A DNA stretch of 64,000 nucleotides from Lachnospiraceae bacterium (GTDB lineage Bacteria; Bacillota; Clostridia; Lachnospirales; Lachnospiraceae): the NCBI GenBank assembly GCA_009911035.1, contig QXWO01000023.1, positions 1-64,000 on the forward strand. Reading direction: 5' to 3'. How positions within the stretch are numbered: the first letter of the stretch is position 1; the number at the start of each line of letters is the position of its first letter. Under the pieces are notes generated by a model. That model was not told the DNA's origin, did not search any database, and worked only from the letters and a program-made list of their open reading frames with translations. A program made the position numbers and the translations under genes. This document shows, piece by piece, positions 16,162-25,259 of the stretch.

Positions 16162-18138
16162 TTAGCAGATTTCCGCCCCCGCAGGCATATCTTTTTCCGG
16201 AACCATCAATGCCAGATTCCCTGCCGCATCCTCTGCACACAGCAGCATGCCTTCCGACATTACCCCTGCCAGCTTGGCGGGTTTAAGGTTTACCAGCACC
16301 ATGACCTTCTTGCCTACCATTTCCTCAGGACGGTAGTACTGTTTGATCCCCGATACAATTTGTTTCACCTGGCTGCCAATGCGTACCTTGGAGCAGAGAA
16401 GTTTCTTTGACTTGGGCACCTCCTCACAGGCAATGATCTCACCTACCTGGAACTGCATCTTATCAAACATATCGTAGGTTATCTCTTCCTTCCCCGCTAT
16501 GTCAATTCCCGGTTCCTCTTGTGGCTGTTCCTGCCCGGCTTCCGGGGCAGCCTTTCTTGCTTCAAACATGGCTTCCGCCTTCTCCACTACTTCTTTTACA
16601 TCCAGCCTTGCAAACAGAATTTCCGGCTTTTCCGTCACCTTATTTCCCGAAGGGTAAAGTCCGAAGGAGCCAAGTTCTTCAAAACCCCGGAGCTGTGTAT
16701 TCAACTGGCCCGCGATCCTTGCGGCAGAAGCCGGCATGAAAGGCTCCAGCAGGGATGCCCCGATCATAATGCTCTCTACCAGATTATATAGCACTGTGGA
16801 GAGACGGTCTTTCTTCTCCTCATCCTTAGCAAGCACCCATGGCTCTGTCTCATCAATATATTTATTGCAGCGTTTAAACACGGTAAATATTTCCGTCAGC
16901 GCATCCGCCACACGCAGTTCTTCCATTTTATCCAGCACTTTGCCGTAGGCGCCTACAGCCACCGCCTTTAACTCCTGGTCCACCCCATCTTCGCAGCCCT
17001 TATCCGCAACGATTCCGCCAAAGTACTTATTACTCATGGAAATCGTCCTGTTGACCAGATTTCCAAGGGTATTGGCAAGGTCAGAATTGATCCTCTCCAC
17101 TAACAGCTCCCATGAAATGGTTCCGTCATTGTCAAAAGGCATTTCATGAAGAACAAAGTAACGCACTGCATCCACGCCAAAAAAGTCCACAAGGTCATCG
17201 GCATAAAGCACATTTCCCTTGGATTTGCTCATTTTGCCGTCCCCCTGCAAAAGCCAGGGATGTCCGAATACCTGCTTCGGCAGCGGCTCCCCCAAAGCCA
17301 TCAGGAAAATCGGCCAGTAAATGGTATGGAAACGGATGATATCCTTTCCTATCAAATGTAAATCTGCTGGCCACAGCTTATGATACTGCTGCGAGCTTTC
17401 CCCCATGCATTCATAACCGATTCCCGTAATATAGTTGGTCAGAGCGTCCAGCCACACATAAACCACATGCTTATCATCAAAGTCCACCGGAATCCCCCAC
17501 TTAAAGGAAGTCCTTGATACGCATAAGTCCTGAAGCCCCGGCAGCAGGAAATTATTCATCATTTCATTCTTACGCGATACAGGCTGGATAAATTCGGGAT
17601 GTTCATTGATATGTTTAATTAATCTGTCGGCATACTTGCTCATCTTAAAGAAGTATGCTTCCTCCCTTGCAGGCTTCACCTCCCGCCCGCAGTCAGGACA
17701 TTTTCCGTCCACAAGCTGGGATTCTGTCCAGAAGGACTCGCAGGGCGTGCAGTAAAGCCCCTCATATGCCCCTTTATAGATATCTCCCTGGTCATACAGC
17801 TTCTTAAAGATCTTCTGTACCTGCTTTTCATGGTAGTCATCGGTCGTACGGATAAAATGGTCATAAGATGTATCCATAAGATTCCACAAATTTTTAATGG
17901 TGCCTGCCACGTTGTCCACAAACTCCTTGGGCGTCACTCCTGCTTCCTGGGCTTTAAGCTCAATTTTCTGTCCATGCTCGTCCGTACCCGTCTGAAAATA
18001 AACATCATATCCGTCTTTTCTCTTAAATCTTGCAATACTGTCCGCCAGCACGATTTCGTAGCTGTTGCCGATATGGGGCTTCCCCGAAGTATAGGCAATC
18101 GCTGTTGTGATATAATACTTCCCTTTGTTCATGTCCAT
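16162..18138 (-). CDS. metG: Methionyl-tRNA synthetase
   Basis: A 658-residue class I synthetase that charges tRNA-Met. The HIGH-like motif is KPHIGNSYE near residue 20, zinc-binding cysteines form CTPC and CPDC pairs near 127-147 and the KMSKS loop is GKMSKSKGN near 300. The C-terminal 110 residues (YDMFDKMQFQVGEIIACEEV onwards) are the tRNA-binding EMAP/Trbp111 domain fused to many bacterial MetRS. A long EAG/EQPQEEPG linker precedes it. AGGAGG sits before the ATG. The leader contains a GC-rich hairpin but no T-box signature. Confidence 0.96.
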   Translation of the reverse strand: MDMNKGKYYITTAIAYTSGKPHIGNSYEIVLADSIARFKRKDGYDVYFQTGTDEHGQKIELKAQEAGVTPKEFVDNVAGTIKNLWNLMDTSYDHFIRTTDDYHEKQVQKIFKKLYDQGDIYKGAYEGLYCTPCESFWTESQLVDGKCPDCGREVKPAREEAYFFKMSKYADRLIKHINEHPEFIQPVSRKNEMMNNFLLPGLQDLCVSRTSFKWGIPVDFDDKHVVYVWLDALTNYITGIGYECMGESSQQYHKLWPADLHLIGKDIIRFHTIYWPIFLMALGEPLPKQVFGHPWLLQGDGKMSKSKGNVLYADDLVDFFGVDAVRYFVLHEMPFDNDGTISWELLVERINSDLANTLGNLVNRTISMSNKYFGGIVADKGCEDGVDQELKAVAVGAYGKVLDKMEELRVADALTEIFTVFKRCNKYIDETEPWVLAKDEEKKDRLSTVLYNLVESIMIGASLLEPFMPASAARIAGQLNTQLRGFEELGSFGLYPSGNKVTEKPEILFARLDVKEVVEKAEAMFEARKAAPEAGQEQPQEEPGIDIAGKEEITYDMFDKMQFQVGEIIACEEVPKSKKLLCSKVRIGSQVKQIVSGIKQYYRPEEMVGKKVMVLVNLKPAKLAGVMSEGMLLCAEDAAGNLALMVPEKDMPAGAEIC

Positions 18139-18155
18139 TACCTCCTATAATAAAA

Positions 18156-18185
18156 GCCGCCTTCCATCAAGCGACGGAAGATGGC
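18156..18185 (-). promoter_or_regulatory. Hairpin in the metG leader, possible attenuator
   Basis: GCC-N2-CTTCC pairs with GGAAG-N2-GGC around a ten-base loop, and on the minus strand it runs into TTTTATTATA directly before the metG ribosome binding site. It could act as an attenuator or as an occluding stem. The conserved T-box AGGGTGG element is absent. Confidence 0.35.
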
Positions 18186-18245
18186 CTGTTTGTCGTGATC
18201 CTGCTTTCTTCGTTTCCGCGTTTAGCTGTAGCGATACATGATTTT

Positions 18246-18274
18246 AGCCTATCACAAACCGCTTATGTTGTCAA
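18246..18274 (-). promoter_or_regulatory. Possible metG promoter
   Basis: TTGACA (18274-18269) and TAGGCT (18251-18246) on the minus strand, 17 bases apart. The -35 box is perfect and the -10 box is weak. It lies about 110 bases before the metG ATG. Confidence 0.4.
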
Positions 18275-18318
18275 TTATATTGACTTTTTTCGCCGACGTC
18301 TGTTTTATCGATGCAAAA

Positions 18319-18344
18319 ACCCCGGACTGGTATCTATCCGGGGT
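18319..18344 (-). terminator. Terminator of the sucrose-type transport operon
   Basis: An 8-bp GC-rich stem (18319-18326 with 18337-18344) is followed on the minus strand by TTTTT. It lies just beyond the stop codon of the YesL gene, the last gene of the operon. Confidence 0.85.
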
Positions 18345-18356
18345 CTGCCTGTTAAT

Positions 18357-18989
18357 TTATTGTTCCGGGTCCGGTTCTGGTATCTGCTCCTGCCCGAAAA
18401 TTTTCAGAAGGACTTTCTCCTGAACTGCTGCCAGTACGGCTGCTCCAGTAAAAATTTCTATCAGCAGCACCGGGGTCCAGAGCCAGCCTGCAACAAGAAA
18501 AATCCCTGTCCAGAAAAGCATATAAAGAGATTCCGGAAGATGCTTAACTGCCAGCAGCAGTGCATTACACAGAGTGGTCCTTGTTGAAGTTTCCATTCTG
18601 ACAGCCAATGGGAATGCATAAATAAAGAGAAAATTCCATATGACGGCAAGCATCACAAGCATACCTGTCATCACTTCCGCCCAAAGGCCTCCCACGTTTC
18701 TCCAGAAAAAAAGTTCCAGCACGATCCCCACTCCTGCCAAGAGAAGCGGCATCCACAGCTTTAATGCCTGCTTCCATTTTCTTTGGAATACAGTCAGAAA
18801 ATCACGTAAAATATAGCCATCTTCATTTCTTACGATTTTGGAAGCAATCTCATGAAGTGCACATGACGCAGCCCCCATTGTAACCAGCGGAACAGAAAAC
18901 AGAATCCACAGTATATTCAGTTTTATAAGGTTCACAGCCTTGTCTGCCGTCTGATAAAATTTAGAGTCAAAATGAAATGTGCCTCTCAT
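18357..18989 (-). CDS. YesL-family (DUF624) membrane protein of the sugar operon
   Basis: A 210-residue protein with about five membrane helices and the YesL pattern (KAVNLIKLNILWILFSVPLV, MGAASCALHEIASKIVRNED, GYILRDFLTVFQRKWKQAL). It is the last gene of the GH32-transporter operon and has a GGAG site before the ATG. Proteins of this family travel with CUT1 sugar transporters, so an accessory role in their assembly or activity is likely, though not demonstrated. It is clearly a paralogue of the protein at 12224, with the same NEDGYI/NEEGYI block. Confidence 0.8.
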   Translation of the reverse strand: MRGTFHFDSKFYQTADKAVNLIKLNILWILFSVPLVTMGAASCALHEIASKIVRNEDGYILRDFLTVFQRKWKQALKLWMPLLLAGVGIVLELFFWRNVGGLWAEVMTGMLVMLAVIWNFLFIYAFPLAVRMETSTRTTLCNALLLAVKHLPESLYMLFWTGIFLVAGWLWTPVLLIEIFTGAAVLAAVQEKVLLKIFGQEQIPEPDPEQ

Positions 18990-19015
18990 ATGAGTTTCTC
19001 CTTTCCAACTATTCC

Positions 19016-19858
19016 CTATCCTTTGATACCAGTAGATGCAATACCTTCTACATAATACTTCTGGAGGAAAATGAACATAATCAGCATGGGAATGGCCGAA
19101 ATCGTCAGTGATGCCATAATCGGCCCATAATTAATGGGTTTAGATCCGAAAAAGGTCTGGATTGCAAGCTGAATGGTCCTTTTTTCTTCTCCCGTTACAA
19201 CCAGCAGGGGCCACATGAAATCATTCCAGTGTGCAACGAAATCCAAAATAAATATAGTCGCATAAACAGTTCCCGAAACAGGAAACACTACATGAAAGAA
19301 TGTTTTGATGGGACCGCATCCGTCAATTTTGGCTGCCTCCAGAAGATCATTGGGTATATCCATGAAAAACTGCCGGAACATATATATACTAAAGCACTTT
19401 GCAACAAAAGGAACAACCAGAGCTGCCCAGGTATTGATCCATCCCAAGTCTGCCATTTCCCTGTACATAGGCAGCATGATTGCTTCTGCCGGAAATACCA
19501 TAAGACTTATTACTAAAGTCAGCAGGGCATTTTTCCCCTTAAATTCAAATTTTGCCAGGGCATATCCACATATAGAATTTGCAAATAGGTCCAGTCCTAT
19601 GATAATCAATACGTAAAACAAACTATTGCCGATGAACTTCCACATATTGATTCTCTCAAACACTTCCCTGTAATTTCCCAAAGACGCCTGCTTTGGAATA
19701 AATGTAGACAAAGAATTCAGCCCTTTAAAGATTTCAGACTCTGGCTTTAAGGAAGATGAAATCATCCAGATTAAGGGGGATACAAATATCAGTGCAATCA
19801 AGGCATTACCAAAATAAAATGCGAAAGTCTCCAGGTTCTTTCTCTGTTTCTGTTTCAT
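19016..19858 (-). CDS. Carbohydrate ABC transporter permease, MalG type
   Basis: A 280-residue inner permease of the CUT1 family with six membrane helices. The EAA loop that docks the ATPase is DIPNDLLEAAKIDGCGPIKT near residue 175, followed by FFHVVFPVSG. The first helix (ALIALIFVSPLIWMISSSLK) and the C-terminus (IMFIFLQKYYVEGIASTGIK) are characteristic. It is coupled with the MalF-type permease 15 bases upstream. It completes a transporter for a fructose-containing sugar, judged by the GH32 enzyme in the operon. Confidence 0.92.
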   Translation of the reverse strand: MKQKQRKNLETFAFYFGNALIALIFVSPLIWMISSSLKPESEIFKGLNSLSTFIPKQASLGNYREVFERINMWKFIGNSLFYVLIIIGLDLFANSICGYALAKFEFKGKNALLTLVISLMVFPAEAIMLPMYREMADLGWINTWAALVVPFVAKCFSIYMFRQFFMDIPNDLLEAAKIDGCGPIKTFFHVVFPVSGTVYATIFILDFVAHWNDFMWPLLVVTGEEKRTIQLAIQTFFGSKPINYGPIMASLTISAIPMLIMFIFLQKYYVEGIASTGIKG

Positions 19859-19873
19859 AACGTCCTCTCCTTT

Positions 19874-20758
19874 CTATTCAGCCTTTATAATTTTTTTCAT
19901 TCCCATTGACAGGGAAATCACAATCACGAAAAATACTGCCGCAACCGCACAGGCATATCCGAAGTTTCTTTTCTGAAATCCCTGTTCATAAACATAATAT
20001 ACAAGTGTTCTGGTAGCATTCTGAGGACCGCCTTTCGTCATGACGTAAGGCTGTGTAAAAAGTTTCATTGCCTGTATTACTGTAATCATGACGACATACT
20101 GGATTACATTCTTAAGTCCCGGCAGCGTAACGTACAGGAAGCTTTTAAACCTTCCAGCCCCGTCAATGGAAGCCGCCTCATACTGCTCCTTTGGAATTCC
20201 CTGCAGTCCTGCCAGGAATATCATCATCTGGTAACCTGCCCCCTGCCATGCAGACATAAAAATAATGGAATTCATGGCCGTCTTTGGGTCGCTTAAAAAC
20301 CCACTGGGTTCCAGTCCAAGGCTAACCAGAAGAGCATTGAGAAGTCCGCTGCTCGGGTTGGAGTTGTACATAACTGTCCATAGAATTGCCACAACTACCA
20401 TAGAAGTAACCTGGGGGCTGAAATAAGCTGCCCGGAAAATGGATACTCCGCCTCTTCTGGAAGAAATCAGGAGGGCAAGAGCCAGTGCAAGAATCGTCTG
20501 GAAAGGAACTACCAGTACCGTAAAGTGCAGTGTATTCTTTACAGCAATCCAGAAGTCCTTATCCCCAAACAGTTCTGCAAAATTATTAAAACCGCAGAAC
20601 TTAATCCTGTCAGGCCGCATAATATTGTAATCGGTAAAAGCGTACCGCACCGTTTGTAGTGCCGGATAAATCAGAAAGACGGCAAGCAGAATGACTGCCG
20701 GAATTACAAAAATATATGCCGCTTTTCTTTCACTCTTTTTATTAACTGATGTCTGCAT
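19874..20758 (-). CDS. Carbohydrate ABC transporter permease, MalF type
   Basis: A 294-residue CUT1 permease with six membrane helices. The first segment is AAYIFVIPAVILLAVFLIYP, and the EAA loop reads IPKEQYEAASIDGAGRFKSF near residue 200, followed by LYVTLPGLKN. Such subunits pair with a MalG-type partner, encoded immediately downstream. It lacks the extra N-terminal segments of MalF from enterobacteria, as is normal for Firmicutes sugar transporters. Confidence 0.92.
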   Translation of the reverse strand: MQTSVNKKSERKAAYIFVIPAVILLAVFLIYPALQTVRYAFTDYNIMRPDRIKFCGFNNFAELFGDKDFWIAVKNTLHFTVLVVPFQTILALALALLISSRRGGVSIFRAAYFSPQVTSMVVVAILWTVMYNSNPSSGLLNALLVSLGLEPSGFLSDPKTAMNSIIFMSAWQGAGYQMMIFLAGLQGIPKEQYEAASIDGAGRFKSFLYVTLPGLKNVIQYVVMITVIQAMKLFTQPYVMTKGGPQNATRTLVYYVYEQGFQKRNFGYACAVAAVFFVIVISLSMGMKKIIKAE

Positions 20759-20778
20759 AATTCAAACCTCCCCTTCCT

Positions 20779-22071
20779 CTATTCTTCAGCATAATATTTG
20801 TTGTAGTCTTTATCTGTAGCCGCCGCTGCTTCATCCAGTGCCTGTTTAGCGTCTACGCCGGTAAAGATATTCAGCATGGCTTCGGAAAATTCCGCGGACA
20901 GAACGCTGTAAGACGGTGTTCTCGGTCTTGGATGTCCTGTTTCCATCAACTGCTCCCTAAAAATACTTCTTGGGTACTCATTGTATTCTGTCAATACATC
21001 ATAGCTCGATACTCTTGTTGGCGGTTTGGAAATTGCCTTTGCATAAGTAGTCACATTATCTTCGGAAAAGAGAAAATTCATGACTTCCCTGACCGCTTCC
21101 AAATCCTGTGCATTTTTCGTGACAGATGCAGACCAGTCTCCTGTAGGGGAAGACGGAATTCCTCCGTTATTTGCAACGGGAAAATACGTAACGCCCCAGT
21201 TCAGATTGGGATAATCCTTTTCCAGCGTTGATACTTCCCATGATCCGCCCAGCATGGTTGCTGCCTTTTCATTGTGGAATTCCTTCTGAATCGGGTCAAT
21301 ATTGGCATATCCTCCCTGAATCAGGCTGTTTAAAAACTCTGCGGCTTCTACTCCTTCCCTGCTGTTAAGATAGCCGTCCGCCTGACTGCCGTCCTCACTT
21401 ACAAAGTCCGTACCATTAGAAATCCAGAACTGTTCCAGAACATAGGGCAGTCCTTCCCCCTTATCCATAATGATATTCGTTCCGACAACATCACCTTTTG
21501 TAAGAGCCTTAGCCGCCTCATAAAATTCATCCCAAGTCCATGCATCCTCTTTAGATTCTGGTATGCGGATGTCCGCTTCCTCCAGCATATCCCGGTTATA
21601 AAATAAAGCCACCGAACTTTCTGTTGCCCCTACCGCATAAATTTTGCCGTCATAGGTATTCTGCTCCTTGGAGGACGCTAGGAAATCCGCCCAATCCTCA
21701 TCCGGGAAGAAATCGTCCAGAGGTATGGTAATCCCATTTGCCGCATAAACAGAAACATTGGGACCATCTACATAAAGAATATCCGGCAAATCATTGGACG
21801 TAATTGCCGCATTAATTTTGTCTTCATAAGCGTAAGAATCTGCACGGACAATAGCTTCTCTCTGTAAATGGATTTCTCCTTCATGGGACTGGTTGAATTC
21901 TTCAATCTTATCAACCCACCACTGCTCAATAGCAGGCTCATCGCTGGGACTCCAAACTGTAATGACGGATTCCCCTTTTTCATTCACCCTCTCTTCGCTC
22001 TGCCCGCATGCGGTACATACACCTGACATCATCAGCGCTGCGAGCAGGACTGCAACTGCTTTTTTCTTCAT
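20779..22071 (-). CDS. Extracellular sugar-binding lipoprotein
   Basis: A 430-residue solute-binding protein of the type that feeds CUT1 permeases. The start is ATG 22071 (MKKKAVAVLLAALMMS) because AAAGGAGAGG precedes it. A signal peptide and a lipobox-like SGVCTAC end near residue 22, where the second cysteine would be lipidated. The family body follows: VITVWSPSDEPAIEQWWVDK, LPDILYVDGPNVS, AVGATESSVALFYNRDMLEE and the C-terminal GNAMP-like block AATMLGGSWEV. Ligand is inferred from context to be sucrose or a short fructan. Its reading frame overlaps the last codons of the GH32 gene on the longer reading, which the chosen start avoids. Confidence 0.9.
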   Translation of the reverse strand: MKKKAVAVLLAALMMSGVCTACGQSEERVNEKGESVITVWSPSDEPAIEQWWVDKIEEFNQSHEGEIHLQREAIVRADSYAYEDKINAAITSNDLPDILYVDGPNVSVYAANGITIPLDDFFPDEDWADFLASSKEQNTYDGKIYAVGATESSVALFYNRDMLEEADIRIPESKEDAWTWDEFYEAAKALTKGDVVGTNIIMDKGEGLPYVLEQFWISNGTDFVSEDGSQADGYLNSREGVEAAEFLNSLIQGGYANIDPIQKEFHNEKAATMLGGSWEVSTLEKDYPNLNWGVTYFPVANNGGIPSSPTGDWSASVTKNAQDLEAVREVMNFLFSEDNVTTYAKAISKPPTRVSSYDVLTEYNEYPRSIFREQLMETGHPRPRTPSYSVLSAEFSEAMLNIFTGVDAKQALDEAAAATDKDYNKYYAEE

Positions 22072-22085
22072 CTTACCTCTCCTTT

Positions 22086-23744
22086 CTACCTCCAAATCGT
22101 GTCCATAAGGGAAACTTCCGCCCCTTCAATATTTTCTGGCTTATCGGCATGAATTACGAAGCAACCCTGCTTTGAAGAACTGTAAAACAGCTTTGTACCT
22201 GCCGCTTCTCCTTCATTGACATAAACCTCTGCCACCCGGCGATCCATATAAATTTCCAGTTCTGTAACCTGTGTTACATCCGCTCTGAATATAATGTCCC
22301 GGCTATTTACCCCTTCGGTTTTAATGTATAATCCGGTTTCATCGCTGCGCAGGGAGATAGACTTATCCCCGTCTTTTCCTAAAAGTATGTCAAAGGGCGT
22401 ATTTTCTTTAAATTTGACTTCTGCCCTGTAGGCATTGCCTTCTATTCCGTAAATGGAAAAATTTTCTCCTGCCCCCTGGTACAGATTTATCCCCCTTAAA
22501 GCTGCAATCTCCTTTACAGGCGTCATATACAGCTTCCCATTTTTAATATGAAGCTCTCTGGGGATAGTCATGCTCCCGTATGCACCATCTTCCTGTTCCA
22601 CATGCTCGTGATAAAAGTCCGAAACCCAGCCAATGGAAATTCTTCTGTTCCTATGCTCAAAACTCTGCATGGCATAGCAGTTGCTACCGAAATCAAACCA
22701 GCCGCTGCTTTCCACTTCCAACTTTTTATCCTTCCAGTTCCCTATGTAATATCTGCTCATCTGATACCGGCGGGATGCATCATAATGGCACATCCATGCA
22801 CCTATTGCCACGTACTTTCCATCCAGCTCCATAAAATCCGGACATTCAAAGCATCTGACGCCCTTGTCTTCTTCCGTCAAAAGAGGATGCGCATATTCCC
22901 ATTTTTCCATATCTTCTGACCTATACAAAAGAATTGCACCATGTCCTTCCATAGAACTTCCCAGCACCATATACCAGCATCCTTCAATCTTCAAAACCTT
23001 TGGATCCCGGAAATCAAAAGACGCACCTGCCGGCTGTTTCGGGATAATACACTTTTCTTCAGTAAAGTGAATCATATCACTGCTTTCCATCATCCATTGC
23101 TGCTCTATGGATTCCTCGCCATCCTTCAGAGGCCCCTTATGTCTGGTCAGATAAAAGCGTACCTTATCTCCTGCTGCAACTGCACACCCCGAAAAAGCCC
23201 CGCCTTTGTATTCCTCCGGCTTTTCCAAAATCTCCTGTTGCGGCGAAAGTACAATGGGCAAATGTCTCCAATGTACCAAATCCCTGCTTGCCGCATGCCC
23301 CCAGTACATGTTAGACCATTCCTGAAAGTGGGGATTACACTGGTAAAACATGTGGTAGTATCCCTTAAACCAGCATAGTCCGTTGGGATCATTCATCCAG
23401 TTTTTCCATGGTGTAAAATGATAACTTTCGCGAATAGGAGAATTTTCATATCGGCCTTTATCCGCCGGAAGAAAACGTCCGCTTTCCTTATCCTGCTCCA
23501 AATAGCAGACGCCGGTTTCCAAAATATCTTCATTTCCGCTTAAGTAACATAAAGATACATGACAGCCTTCCCTTACTATCTCATAATCAGTCTCCGTCTC
23601 TACGGGAAATTTCAGCCACGCGTGGTATGATTTCATTCCTGCTTGTTCCATACTGCCCGCCTGCCCGGAAATGACTTTAATCTTTCCTCCGTCTTCAACA
23701 GCCTTTGCAAAAATCTCAAGACATGTGTATCTACCTGTATTCAT
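22086..23744 (-). CDS. Glycoside hydrolase family 32 (sucrose/fructan hydrolase)
   Basis: A 552-residue GH32 enzyme. All three acid signatures are seen: WMNDPNG with nucleophile Asp119, the FDFRDPKVLK stretch with the transition-state stabilising Asp near 248, and FECPDF with the acid/base Glu near 300. A C-terminal beta-sandwich (about 410-552) ends in RRVAEVYVNEGEAAG and KLFYSSSKQG. The 110 residues before the catalytic domain form a small beta domain, longer than in typical sucrose-6-phosphate hydrolases. No signal peptide, so it acts on sugar imported by the ABC system coded downstream. Whether it prefers sucrose, kestose or phosphorylated forms cannot be told; ABC rather than PTS uptake argues for unphosphorylated substrates. 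Confidence 0.92.
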   Translation of the reverse strand: MNTGRYTCLEIFAKAVEDGGKIKVISGQAGSMEQAGMKSYHAWLKFPVETETDYEIVREGCHVSLCYLSGNEDILETGVCYLEQDKESGRFLPADKGRYENSPIRESYHFTPWKNWMNDPNGLCWFKGYYHMFYQCNPHFQEWSNMYWGHAASRDLVHWRHLPIVLSPQQEILEKPEEYKGGAFSGCAVAAGDKVRFYLTRHKGPLKDGEESIEQQWMMESSDMIHFTEEKCIIPKQPAGASFDFRDPKVLKIEGCWYMVLGSSMEGHGAILLYRSEDMEKWEYAHPLLTEEDKGVRCFECPDFMELDGKYVAIGAWMCHYDASRRYQMSRYYIGNWKDKKLEVESSGWFDFGSNCYAMQSFEHRNRRISIGWVSDFYHEHVEQEDGAYGSMTIPRELHIKNGKLYMTPVKEIAALRGINLYQGAGENFSIYGIEGNAYRAEVKFKENTPFDILLGKDGDKSISLRSDETGLYIKTEGVNSRDIIFRADVTQVTELEIYMDRRVAEVYVNEGEAAGTKLFYSSSKQGCFVIHADKPENIEGAEVSLMDTIWR

Positions 23745-23776
23745 TTCCTCTTCCCTCTTTCTCTTAATACATTTTA

Positions 23777-23857
23777 TAAAACCGGTTCCATATTATTTAT
23801 CCTTTATTTTATTATAATAATTTTCAAATTTATTTATATTTTATGGAACCCGTTCCA
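23777..23857. promoter_or_regulatory. Two LacI-type operators before the GH32 operon
   Basis: A TGGAAC-CC-GTTCCA palindrome lies at 23844-23857 and a related site, TAAAAC-CG-GTTCCA, at 23777-23790, whose right half matches. Their centres are 67 bp apart, with an AT-rich stretch between them that should hold the promoter. They are likely bound by the LacI-family protein encoded just upstream, possibly by looping. Confidence 0.7.
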
Positions 23858-23919
23858 CACTTTGATTTTATGACACAATATACAATTTGTCAACCCTTTC
23901 TTTCGTTCTTTTTCCCTTC

Positions 23920-23979
23920 AATTAAAAGCAGCAGGATTTTTCATTGTACATATTGTACAAAACCCTGCTGCTTTTAATT
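23920..23979 (-). terminator. Terminator between the LacI gene and the GH32 operon
   Basis: A 16-bp perfect stem (23920-23935 with 23964-23979) encloses a loop that itself contains the inverted pair TTGTACA/TTGTACA. It stops transcripts of the regulator gene and separates it from the structural operon. Confidence 0.75.
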
Positions 23980-24026
23980 TTATTGGTTAATATATCCAAT
24001 ATTTATTTGTTCATTTTGTATATTTC

Positions 24027-25028
24027 TTATAAGTGTTCATGGATATCAGCCCTACCAGTAGTTCCTCCGTACTGAATATCCACGTCCAGAATCTGTCTAT
24101 GGAGCACTCTTTTACGCTGTTCTATCTGATCCAGCAGAGTATTGACCGCCACCTCCGCCAATAATTCTACATTTTGCCTAACTGCTGTTATGTGTGGATA
24201 AACCATCCGGGTAATATTGGTCGCGTCAAATCCTACCACACATAAGTCCTCCGGTATCCGTATCCCTCTCTGTTGTGCCACATTCATACATGCCGCCGCA
24301 CCTAAGTCTCCTGTAAATATACCGTCTATATCCGGATATTTATCCAGTATATCATGAGCTGTCCTATAAAAAGCTTCCCATTGAAAAACATTCCAGTCAG
24401 TTTCCACACACACAACCTCCACATGAGCCTCTTCCAGCAGTTTCTGAAATGTAACATACCTGTCATTTGCCAGAATATTAGGTGCAACACCGCTGATCTG
24501 GAGAACTTTCCTGCACTTATTCTGTATCATCAATTCCGCCGCCAGCCTGCCTCCCATAGCGTGATCGCTTCCTACAATAGGGATTTCGGGACCGAAGTCA
24601 CGGTCAATAGAAACAATCGGTTTTTCCTGCCTCAAATACTCCTCACCATCAAGGCAATGGGATCCTGTGATAATTCCGTCCACAATATTCCTCTCCAGCA
24701 TATCCAGATATTCCTGCTCCCTGTCACTAATTCCCACGGCATTACAGACCATTGTCTTATACCCCTGTCTATAAAATTCCATCTCAACATGTTTTACCAA
24801 GCATGAAAAAAATGGATGATCCAAATCAGGCACAATTACTCCCACAATACCGCTCCTGTTCCGGTAAAGATTCCGGGCCAGCTCATTCGGCGTATAATTC
24901 AGCTTCCGAGCGGCTTTTTCAATTTTTTTTCTTGTGGACGGTGAAACATATCCTGTGCCGTTCAATGCCCGGGAAACAGTTCCCACCCCCACGCCGGCTT
25001 CTTTCGCCACATCTCTGATACTTGTCAT
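24027..25028 (-). CDS. LacI-family transcriptional regulator
   Basis: A 333-residue repressor. The helix-turn-helix is at the N-terminus (IRDVAKEAGVGVGTVSRALN) with the hinge helix ARKLNYTPNELAR near 45-57. The periplasmic-binding-like core follows (GIVGVIVPDLDHPFFSCLVK; IPEDLCVVGFDATNI), ending in the usual ELAEVAVNTLLDQIE. It lies upstream and codirectional with the sucrose-type operon and most likely binds the operators at 23777 and 23844. Fructose, sucrose or a phosphorylated hexose is the probable inducer. Confidence 0.92.
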   Translation of the reverse strand: MTSIRDVAKEAGVGVGTVSRALNGTGYVSPSTRKKIEKAARKLNYTPNELARNLYRNRSGIVGVIVPDLDHPFFSCLVKHVEMEFYRQGYKTMVCNAVGISDREQEYLDMLERNIVDGIITGSHCLDGEEYLRQEKPIVSIDRDFGPEIPIVGSDHAMGGRLAAELMIQNKCRKVLQISGVAPNILANDRYVTFQKLLEEAHVEVVCVETDWNVFQWEAFYRTAHDILDKYPDIDGIFTGDLGAAACMNVAQQRGIRIPEDLCVVGFDATNITRMVYPHITAVRQNVELLAEVAVNTLLDQIEQRKRVLHRQILDVDIQYGGTTGRADIHEHL

Positions 25029-25185
25029 CTCATACGTACTCCTCTAACAAAATCTTTTCCTGATGCTTAATCCCCTCATTTTTTAAGAGCTGATAGGTGT
25101 ATTATATCAGAGGGCTGAAAAGGTGTAAATCATCTCATAAACTCCAGCCTGCAAAAGCCTGTCCTGACTGTTACGCAGTGCAAAA

Positions 25186-25212
25186 CCCTCGGATGGTCGA
25201 ATCATCCGAGGG
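25186..25212 (-). terminator. Terminator of the amt gene
   Basis: A 10-bp stem (25186-25195 with 25203-25212), GC-rich, followed on the minus strand by TTTTGC. It lies 48 bases beyond the amt stop codon and separates it from the lacI-type gene. Confidence 0.8.
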
Positions 25213-25259
25213 CTGCATATATACTAAACTAAGGTATTTAGGAAAGGGGGCTTTCTCAT

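Noticed and set aside
18139-18356. T-box riboswitch in the metG leader
   Set aside because: The conserved AGGGTGG-type antiterminator bulge and stem I features are absent; only a simple hairpin is present.
23936-23963. TTGTACA inverted pair in the terminator loop as an operator
   Set aside because: It lies in the loop of a strong terminator, away from any promoter I can see; its symmetry may merely extend the hairpin.
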